From: JAICIG01 sp035532215
Lineage (GTDB): Bacteria; Planctomycetota; Planctomycetia; Pirellulales; JAICIG01
Assembly: GCA_035532215.1 (NCBI GenBank)
Contig: DATKRK010000299.1
Location: forward strand, 1 to 19,864
Length of the DNA: 19,864 nt
Reading direction: 5' to 3'
The notes beneath the pieces were generated by a model. That model was not told the DNA's origin and searched no databases. It saw nothing but the letters and a program-made list of their open reading frames with translations. Positions 14,200 to 19,864 of the stretch are shown here, piece after piece. Position 1 is the stretch's first letter. Each line of letters starts with the position of its first letter. The position numbers were made by a program, and so were the translations under genes.

Positions 14200-15003
14200 A
14201 TGAACGCGATTGCCGCACTCTCATCGCTTTCGGCGGCCGAGCTGCGCCGGGCCATTCGCGAAGGCCGCTACAGCGGTCCGACGGCCGGCCTGGCGCCCGG
14301 CTACGTGCAGACGAACGTGGTCATTCTGCCGGCGGCGGATGCGACCGACTTCGCCGAGTTTTGCCGGCTGAACGGCCGGGCCTGCCCGCTCGTGGCTCAA
14401 ACCTCGCCGGGCGAAACCGAACCGGCCGACGCGGCGCCCGGCGCCGATTTGCGCAGCGACGTGCCGCGCTACCGCGTCTTTCGCCAGGGCGCGCCAGAAG
14501 CAGCCGAGCCGACGGACATCCGCGATCTGTGGCGCGACGACTTCGTGGGTTTTCTGCTGGGCTGTTCGTTCACGTTCGAGCGGGCCCTCATCGAGGCCGG
14601 GCTGGGCGTGCGGCATATCGACGAAGGACGCAACGTGCCGATGTATCGCACCTCGATCGCCTGCCGCGCGGCGGGCCGCTTCGCCGGGCCGCTGGTGGTC
14701 AGCATGCGGCCCTATCGGCCCGAGCAGATCGACCGCGTGCGGGAAATCAGCGGGCGTTACCCGACGATGCACGGGGCGCCGATCCACGTCGGCGACCCGC
14801 AGGCGCTGGGCATCGAGGATTTGTCGCGGCCCGAATTCGGCGAAGCCGTAACGATCGAACCCGGCGAGATCCCGGCGTTCTGGGCCTGCGGCGTGACGCC
14901 CCAATTGGCCTTGGCCGCCGCGCGGCCCGAACTGGCGATCACGCACAGCCCGGGCTGCATGTTCGTCACCGATCTGCGCGACGAAGCGTTCGAAAAACGG
15001 TAA
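14200..15003 (+). CDS. DUF1445 / D-glutamate cyclase-like hydro-lyase (YcsI family)
   Basis: This is a 267-residue protein of the DUF1445 family, annotated as putative hydro-lyase; a mitochondrial relative has D-glutamate cyclase activity, making 5-oxo-D-proline. Family stretches are visible: RDDFVGFLLGCSFTFE (108-123), the NVPMYRTS region, GPLVVSMRPY, YPTMHGAPIHVGDP, AFWACGVTPQ and the C-terminal ITHSPGCMFVTD, containing conserved Cys and His. The ATG lies 2 bp after the ligase stop, and the frame above it only shadows the ligase. Its reaction here is unknown. With an acyl-activating enzyme in the same operon it might act on an amino or hydroxy acid or its derivative, which is inference only. 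Confidence 0.9.
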   Translation: MNAIAALSSLSAAELRRAIREGRYSGPTAGLAPGYVQTNVVILPAADATDFAEFCRLNGRACPLVAQTSPGETEPADAAPGADLRSDVPRYRVFRQGAPEAAEPTDIRDLWRDDFVGFLLGCSFTFERALIEAGLGVRHIDEGRNVPMYRTSIACRAAGRFAGPLVVSMRPYRPEQIDRVREISGRYPTMHGAPIHVGDPQALGIEDLSRPEFGEAVTIEPGEIPAFWACGVTPQLALAAARPELAITHSPGCMFVTDLRDEAFEKR

Positions 15004-15080
15004 TCTTTGCCTGGTGCTTTGTCAAAACCAAAAAATTGTGGTTGCGTTTACCTGCAGATGAGCGATGCCGATTACGATTA

Positions 15081-15208
15081 GCCACGGATGGAACACGGAT
15101 CAAACACGGATAAGGAATAGGAATGGCTCCTGCGTTCGGCCCCCCGCTTTCGCCTCGCCAACGGTGAAATTGCACGATCTGTGTTCGATCCGTGTTCCAT
15201 CCGTGGCT
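15081..15208. repeat. Small inverted-repeat element, GCCACGGATG family, copy 2
   Basis: This 128-bp element has near-perfect 28-bp inverted ends. The left arm (15081-15114) starts GCCACGGATGGAACACGG. The right arm (15181-15208) reads the same on the minus strand. It is related to the element at 343-472. It separates the DUF1445 gene from the DUF971 gene and may break what was one operon. Confidence 0.85.
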
Positions 15209-15236
15209 CGTTCCGCCTAGGTGATGTCGATCTTGC

Positions 15237-15268
15237 AATCCAAAATCGAAAATCCAAAGTCCAAAATC
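15237..15268 (+). repeat. A-rich 8-9 bp repeat cluster abutting the DUF971 start
   Basis: AATCCAAAATC, GAAAATCC, AAAGTCC and AAAATC occur head to tail and end two bases before the ATG at 15271. They occupy the place where a ribosome binding site should be, and no Shine-Dalgarno sequence is seen. Similar TCCAAAATC strings are, as far as I recall, widespread in planctomycete genomes. Confidence 0.6.
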
Positions 15269-15270
15269 AC

Positions 15271-15606
15271 ATGTCCGTCTATCCGACCCAACTGGCCTTC
15301 AGCGGCGAAAACCGCCTGCTCATCGAATGGAGCGACGGACAGAAACGCAGCTATTCGTTCGGCGAGCTGCGCGATCACTGTCCCTGCGCCTCGTGCCGCG
15401 AGAAGCGTTCGCAACCGCCGGCCGCCAGCGGGCTATTGCCGGTGCTCTCGGCGGCCGAAGCCCAGCCGTTGAAGGTCCTGGGCATGAAGCCGGTCGGCAA
15501 CTACGCCTACTCGATCGAGTTCAGCGACGGCCACGACACGGGCATTTACACCTTCGAGTTGCTGCGCGAAATCGGGCGAATCGAATCGGAGTTTGGGTCG
15601 GAATAG
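15271..15606 (+). CDS. DUF971 domain protein (GBBH-like N-terminal domain)
   Basis: This is a 111-residue single-domain protein of the DUF971 family, the domain also found at the N-terminus of gamma-butyrobetaine hydroxylase. Visible marks are LLIEWSDGQKRSYSFGELRD, the metal-ligand-like pair HCPCASC (about residues 36-42), LGMKPVGNYAYSIEFSDGHD and the C-terminal GIYTFELLREIG. In other bacteria such proteins occur near iron-sulfur or Mrp/ApbC genes, but no such neighbour is visible here. I chose ATG 15271 because MSVYPTQLAF matches the normal start of the domain; the frame above it runs through a repeat element. The cysteine pair suggests zinc or Fe-S binding, which is inference. Confidence 0.9.
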   Translation: MSVYPTQLAFSGENRLLIEWSDGQKRSYSFGELRDHCPCASCREKRSQPPAASGLLPVLSAAEAQPLKVLGMKPVGNYAYSIEFSDGHDTGIYTFELLREIGRIESEFGSE

Positions 15607-15668
15607 GGCTTTGTTCCGCTGCTGTCGCATTGTTGAGGATCTTTGTTGGCTAATCCGGTTGATGCTAT

Positions 15669-18381
15669 TCAATCGGAGAGTGCGTCATCATCATTTTTGG
15701 CGAGCGCTTGAAAATACGAATCGGAAGCCGCCGCGTTCGAGGGAATGACGCTGTAAGGGCGCACTTCCACGACGAGGTCATGTGAATGATCGTCCTGACG
15801 CGCCGACATTTGCACGCCCATTGTCTGCACGCTGCCGTCGGACAACGTCAACAGAATCTCATAGGCGCCAGGCTGCAAGCCGGCGGTTCGCCAATCAAAC
15901 TGAAATTGGCCGCCGTCGACGCGGATCCCTTGACCATTAGCACTTTGCGGGCTGAAAGGCGCGCCGAGCGAGCCATTGGGATTGACCGCGGCGATTTGCA
16001 GCGAAGTAACGGCGTTCAGGGTCGTGATAGTGTCGCCCAGAGCGTCGGTCAACTCGAACCGGACAGGGATCGTTTGCCCTGCCGTAAATTCATCTCGGCT
16101 GGCCAAAGGCGGCAGAAAACCGCTGAAGTGGTACAGCACGTCGATCAGTACGGTCGCCGTGGCGGCGTTGTAATCGTTGGTGGCGGCGGCGCTGACCGAC
16201 AGCACCTGATTGCTGCCTGGGCCCAGCACCGTTCCGGCCCCGGGGTTGTAAACCAGCGCCCCCGCGGGCGCCGGCCCGACAACGGATACAGTGGCATCGA
16301 GTTGGGCGGCGCTCAGCGCCGTGCCGACGATGATATTGGCGGGCTGGCTCCACGCGATGGTTTGGTCCGCCTTGGCGATCGTCAGCGTGCCGTCCTGGAA
16401 CGTGATGGCATAGTTCGAGGAAGTCAGACCCGAGGGAGTGATGGGATAAGTACCGACGTCGCTGGCCATCGTCGCCGGCCATCGTCGCCGGCGTGACTAC
16501 CAACAGGGTTCCGCCGAGCGAAGCGGCGGTTTCGCCGTTGACGAACCCCTGGTAGCTGACCGTGAGCGTCGGATTTGGCGAGCCATAGACGCGAGTTTGA
16601 TTGTCGGCCGAGACCGTCAGCGGCGCCGGGCTGATCGTGAACGTCGCCGTGGCGCTGGCGATCAAATAGTCGGCGCTGCCCGGGAAGTAAGCCTCCACGG
16701 TATACGTCCCTGCGTCATCCGGAGCGCCAGCGAGCGGCGTCCCCGTGGCGCTCGAGCCCGCATAATAGGTCAACGTCGGCGAGACCCCTTCGAGGCTGCC
16801 GCCCGGCGTCCCGCCCGCGGCGGCGACCGTGTCCGTGGCAGGGAACGGCAGGCCCGTGTAAACGCCGCCAGCATCGCTGACGCTGACCGTCGGCAAGGCT
16901 TGTACCGCCTCGTAAGCGCCGATGTCGATCGTCGGGTCGGCAGGCGTGATTCGCGTCTTGCCTCGCTGATCGGTGGCAGGCGCGGCCAAAGCGGGGTTGC
17001 CCGTCGTCGTCTCGGGATGGTCGTCGCCGGCGTTGATGGCGGGGCTGCCGGGCAACAAAGCCATCGTCTGCGTGGGGCCGCCGTTGTCGCCGAGCGATCC
17101 GAGCAGCGGATCGAGAGGATTGCTCGCCGTCCCAATCAAACTTGCCGCCGGGCCGCTGGCACTGAATCCGGTCGCATCGCCGATAATGCCGATCAAGTCG
17201 TGGTCGGTGCTTACAAAACGGCCCCTTATATCCGGATCCGCGGTCGTCGCCGTGTTGCCTGCGACAATGGTGTTGGCAATCGCGAACTGTCCGACGAAGC
17301 TTTCGATTCCGCCGCCGTAAGCGGCAGAGTTATTCGCGACGGTACTGTTGATCACCGTGGCTGTTCCGCTGTAGTTGTAAAACATGATGCCGCCGCCTGC
17401 ATGAGCGGCGGAATTCCCGGCGAACGTGCTGTTGGACACATGCAGCGAGCCGCCTTGGACCATGATGCCGGCGCCATCGCCTCGGACCGTGTTGCCGGTA
17501 AAGGTGCTGTCAACCACGGTGGCCGTGCCGTCGCCGTTATAAACTCCGCCGCCACTATAGAGTCCGGTGGGGTCCGACCCGCTTGTGACGTTGCCTGAAA
17601 AAGTGGTTCGCTCGACGGTCAGTTGCGATCGATTGAAAATGGCGCCGCCAAACCAAGAGGAATTCTGCGAAAACGTGCTATCGATAAAGGTCGCCGACTT
17701 CACATTTTGGATGGCGCCGCCGTTGGGCGCATAGTTGCTCGAAAAGGTACTGTCGGCCGCCGAGAGCGCTCCCAAGTTGAAGATGGCGCCGCCCAGCGCG
17801 TCGACGGCTGCATTTTTCGCGAGCGTCATCCCCAACAACGCGAGAGTTCCATAGTTGCTAATTGCTCCTCCGTCGCCTGCGAAGGGATTGACGGGATTGT
17901 CCGTAGCCCTCCCGCCCGTGAGCGTCAGACCGGACATCGAGACAATCGGTTCGCTATTTGCTGCGTAAACGCCGACTTGGAACAACCTCGCGGGCAGCGC
18001 GCTCGTCTGATCGACTGTCAGCGACCCTGCACCAGGTCCGACTAGGGCCAGGCTGTCGGCAATCTCGATCTGCCCCAGCGTTAAATCGATCGTGCTTCCG
18101 GCGGGGAGGTTGAAGTTAATCGTGGGGCCGTTAACCGTGGGACTTACTCCGGCTCCGGTGTCAAGGTATTCAATGGCAGATCGCAGCGAGATCTTGCCGC
18201 CGGCATCGTCAGGCGATATTGACGCTGAAACGGCGTGCGTGTCATTGGTTGTGTCGACGGTCAGCGTCACGCCAGACAGTAACCAGCGGTATTCGAGCAT
18301 CTCCAGGACGAGATGCAACCGCGGGGCGGGTTTACGGTTTTGGGACGACGAGCGAGACAGGCGATTGCGGAGTTGAAACAT
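15669..18381 (-). CDS. Secreted beta-helix / MBG-domain surface protein, frameshifted
   Basis: This is a large exported protein broken by a frameshift at 16466-16491. The ATG is at 18379-18381. A planctomycete export motif, LVLEMLEYRWLLSG, covers residues 24-37. A right-handed beta-helix follows (about 40-380) with Pmp-like repeats such as GGAIFN, GGAIQN and STFSGN. Next are a choice-of-anchor Q-like segment (NPLDPLLGSLGDNGGPTQTM and AINAGD), an Ig-like MBG domain (LTVSADNQTRVYGSPNPTL), a second MBG/Big repeat (AKADQTIAWSQPANI), and a PxKF-like C-terminal domain (FTAGQTIPVRFELTDALGD). As it stands the frame derails after residue 635 and stops at 16090. Removing one 13-bp copy restores 899 residues ending at 15669. 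The 3' part is itself an open frame, 15669-16469. The likely role is adhesion or cell-surface structure. Confidence 0.85.
16466..16491. repeat. 13-bp tandem duplication causing a frameshift
   Basis: CCATCGTCGCCGG occurs twice in direct succession (16466-16478 and 16479-16491). The extra 13 bases shift the surface-protein frame by one. With one copy the protein reads TPATMASDVGTYPITPSGL, a continuous MBG domain. With two it reads TPATMAGDDGQRRR and leaves the domain. Confidence 0.9.
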
Positions 18382-18729
18382 GAGGCGATGCCCTAACGGT
18401 GTTATTGAATGACGATACCCGCCGATCTTCACCAGACGAGCGCCCCGTGGGCGTCGCCTGCCGCTCCGAAGGGAGAAGTTACCAGCCGAAAGTATTATTG
18501 CAACCATTTTTTTCAAAAAAAACGCGCCTCCAGGAGCCGCCTCAGCAGCACGCGCCGCCAGTACTTGGCGGACGAAAGCAGTGGACTCGCTCGCAAAGCT
18601 CCAACCGAGCCGCCGTTCTCGCCGCGGCGTACGCCGGGTCCGGTGATTTCGACCGGGCAATTCAATGGCAGAAAAAGGCGATCGAACCGGCGGCCAACGG
18701 TGAAAAGGAAGAATTCCGTGACGTCGGCG
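18382..18729. other. Upstream region of the beta-helix gene, no gene seen
   Basis: This 348-bp gap has no convincing gene and, unlike the others, no clear inverted-repeat element. It holds an A/T-rich tract at about 18492-18531 (a run of T followed by a run of A) that stands out from the GC-rich surroundings and is the likeliest promoter region for the minus-strand beta-helix gene. Confidence 0.45.
18492..18497 (-). promoter_or_regulatory. Candidate -10 box for the beta-helix gene
   Basis: On the minus strand TAATAC stands about 110 bp above the ATG at 18381, inside an A/T-rich patch. A TTGAAA lies only 13 nt upstream, which is short for a -35 box, and a T-rich hexamer lies at 16-18 nt. This would leave a leader of roughly 100 nt. 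It is a guess from composition and one hexamer. Confidence 0.25.
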
Positions 18730-19512
18730 CTAGGGAATGTCGAGCACCAGGCCTTCGCGCAGATCGTTCGGGACTTTCAATCGCTGGCGATTGGCCTCGT
18801 AGATCTCCTGATACCGCTCGCCATCGCCGTAAAACTGCCGGGCGATCGCGACCAGCGTATCGCCCGCCTTGACGCGATAGGTGCGCTTCACGCCAGGCGG
18901 CGGCGGACTGGGCGCCTCGGGCCGCGGAGTGAGGGGCGACAAGGGCGGTTCAACGGGCGGCTCGCGGGGCGTCTGCCGGGCGACTTCGTCGGCCGAGGGC
19001 AGTCGCAACTCGGCGCCGATCGGCAACAGGTCGGGAGTATCGAGCAGGTCCCGGTTGGCCTCGTAGATTTCCAGATAGCGCTTGCTCGAACCCAGGTAAT
19101 CGTGCGCCAAGGAAGAGAGCGTATCGCCGTCGCGCACCCGGTGCGTTCGCGCGCGGCGCGGCGGCGGTTGCAGCTTTCGCGCCGAACTCGCTTCGGCGAC
19201 TTCGTCCGCCTGCGGCCCTTTGGCCCGATCGGGCCTCGACTCGGCCTGCGCATGCGTCGCCGGCAGCGGGCGTCCGTCTTCGAAATCCTTTGCCGCCGGC
19301 GGCGCATCGGCGGCGACCGGATCGATCTGGTCCGAAAGCCGCGCCGCGGTCGAGGGATCGTCGGCAAGCAGGTACGTCGGGGGACGATCGAGTTGCGGCG
19401 GTTCCGCCTCCGACGGCGCCGCCGCGCGGGGCGGTTGGCGAAACAGCGATGCGCCGATCACTCCGCTCAACACGATCCCCGACGCCAGGGCGAGCTTTGC
19501 ACCCCGTTGCAC
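18730..19512 (-). CDS. Membrane-anchored protein with two LysM domains
   Basis: This is a 260-residue protein that probably binds peptidoglycan or another N-acetylglucosamine polymer at the cell envelope. A short N-terminal hydrophobic segment (LALASGIVLSGVIGASLF, 7-24) after MQRGAK is a signal anchor. A long Pro/Ala-rich, low-complexity linker reaches about residue 120. The first LysM is about residues 124-172 (HRVRDGDTLSSLAHDYLGSS onward), and the second, 212-260 (YRVKAGDTLVAIARQFYGDG onward), ends at the C-terminus. Both carry the YLEIYEANR / YQEIYEANR form seen in XkdP/YgaU-like LysM proteins. The start is GTG at 19510-19512, supported by GGGGAG 8 nt upstream. No catalytic domain is present, so it is a binding or scaffold protein and not a hydrolase. 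The gene lies upstream of, and in the same direction as, the beta-helix surface gene. Confidence 0.88.
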   Translation of the reverse strand: MQRGAKLALASGIVLSGVIGASLFRQPPRAAAPSEAEPPQLDRPPTYLLADDPSTAARLSDQIDPVAADAPPAAKDFEDGRPLPATHAQAESRPDRAKGPQADEVAEASSARKLQPPPRRARTHRVRDGDTLSSLAHDYLGSSKRYLEIYEANRDLLDTPDLLPIGAELRLPSADEVARQTPREPPVEPPLSPLTPRPEAPSPPPPGVKRTYRVKAGDTLVAIARQFYGDGERYQEIYEANRQRLKVPNDLREGLVLDIP

Positions 19513-19739
19513 TTTAAAGGCTCCCCGCAGCGGGCCAATGGACCACGAACGTTATGGAATGTGCCAGTTCCTGACATCGGGCGCTGGCGTGCGAAGACTT
19601 GAGCGACGCCGCGCGCGGCCGCAGAGTTCGCCCTGCCAGAAGACTTTGCCAGGAGGCTGCGAGCGGCCTTAAGAGATCGTCCTGCTTTTTACGCGGCGTT
19701 TTCCGCAGTGAATTCCGACCCCGAATGGGTCAGATTCGA
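19513..19739. other. Upstream region of the LysM gene, no gene seen
   Basis: No coding frame is convincing. It should hold the promoter of the LysM gene, but no clear -10/-35 pair is visible. Near 19715-19737 the string GACCCCGAATGGGTC forms a short palindrome. Confidence 0.4.
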
Positions 19740-19864
19740 TAGCCCAGGGCGCAGCCCTGGGAATCTTTTAAATAGCCCAGGCATTTATGCCTGGGATCCA
19801 TGCAGCGCGCACCGTCTTCTCCGATCGGCGCCTCGCGGGCCGCCGGCGGCGGCCCGCGAGGCGC
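19740..19864. repeat. Palindromic element, AGCCCAGGCATTTATGCC family, copy cut by the window edge
   Basis: A short hairpin TAGCCCAGGGCGCAGCCCTG (GGA) at 19740-19762 is followed by TAGCCCAGGCATTTATGCCT (GGGAT) at 19773-19797. The latter matches the 25-bp end of the element at 8622-8772, read in the opposite orientation. The sequence after it (TGCAGCGCGCAC, then GATCGGCGCCTCG) also matches. The inner palindrome at 19828-19864 is a perfect 17-bp stem here, better than in the complete copy. The element continues beyond the window. Confidence 0.8.

Noticed and set aside
16597..17598. 333-codon plus-strand frame opposite the beta-helix gene
   Set aside because: The minus strand has beta-helix repeats and a planctomycete export motif; the plus frame is Arg-rich without domains.
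18382..18660. 93-residue N-terminal extension of the beta-helix protein
   Set aside because: The export motif is normally within the first 40 residues, which fits the ATG at 18381; the extension is Arg-rich and domain-free.
1..19864. tRNA-Sec gene near selAB
   Set aside because: I looked for the T-loop (GGTTCGA-type) next to a UCA anticodon and a long acceptor stem and saw no candidate; a dedicated covariance search would be decisive.

Overview
The window reads as a GC-rich planctomycete chromosome segment, probably of the Pirellula/Lacipirellula type. The evidence for this is a BBP7-family outer-membrane beta-barrel gene, a large surface protein carrying the planctomycete export motif (LExLExRxLLS-like), an NPYAPP-type N-terminus on a membrane transporter, and many short intergenic repeats whose six-frame translation gives LTRSASE-type peptides. 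No rRNA, tRNA, CRISPR array, transposase or phage gene was found.

Layout. 1-439 holds no confident gene and one small inverted-repeat element. 440-2121 (minus) is a purE-purK operon for purine synthesis, with stop and start codons overlapping by 4 bp. 2122-3194 is a 1 kb gap packed with repeats. 3195-6715 (plus) is selB followed by selA, the selenocysteine insertion pathway; neither selD nor a tRNA-Sec gene was seen. 6744-8237 (minus) is the BBP7-type barrel gene. 8238-8932 is a repeat-rich gap. 8933-9763 (minus) is an orphan parA/soj-like ATPase. 9764-10383 is another repeat-rich gap, and 10384-11196 (plus) is nagB. 11393-12826 (minus) is a TetA-like MFS transporter. It diverges from a plus-strand group: a PaaK-like acyl-adenylating ligase (12914-14197), a DUF1445/D-glutamate cyclase-like protein 2 bp behind it (14200-15003), and, after a repeat element, a DUF971 protein (15271-15606). 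15669-18381 (minus) is a secreted beta-helix/MBG-domain protein broken by a 13-bp tandem duplication. 18730-19512 (minus) is a membrane-anchored two-LysM protein. The window ends inside a palindromic repeat element.

The genes are mostly unlinked housekeeping or surface functions. The likely functional units are purEK, selBA and the ligase/DUF1445 pair.

The most distinctive feature is the intergenic DNA. Eight of the nine gaps longer than about 180 bp carry short elements with inverted ends, belonging to at least five families. One supplies the last ten codons and the stop of purK. Two near-identical 137-138 bp elements with CTAG at both ends lie 6.9 kb apart. A 94-bp repeat pair, a hairpin array before nagB and a triple 45-bp tandem element add to this. 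I did not find a clear new defence or metabolic system. The best candidates for something undescribed are the repeat families, the ligase/DUF1445 pair and the 13-bp frameshift switch.
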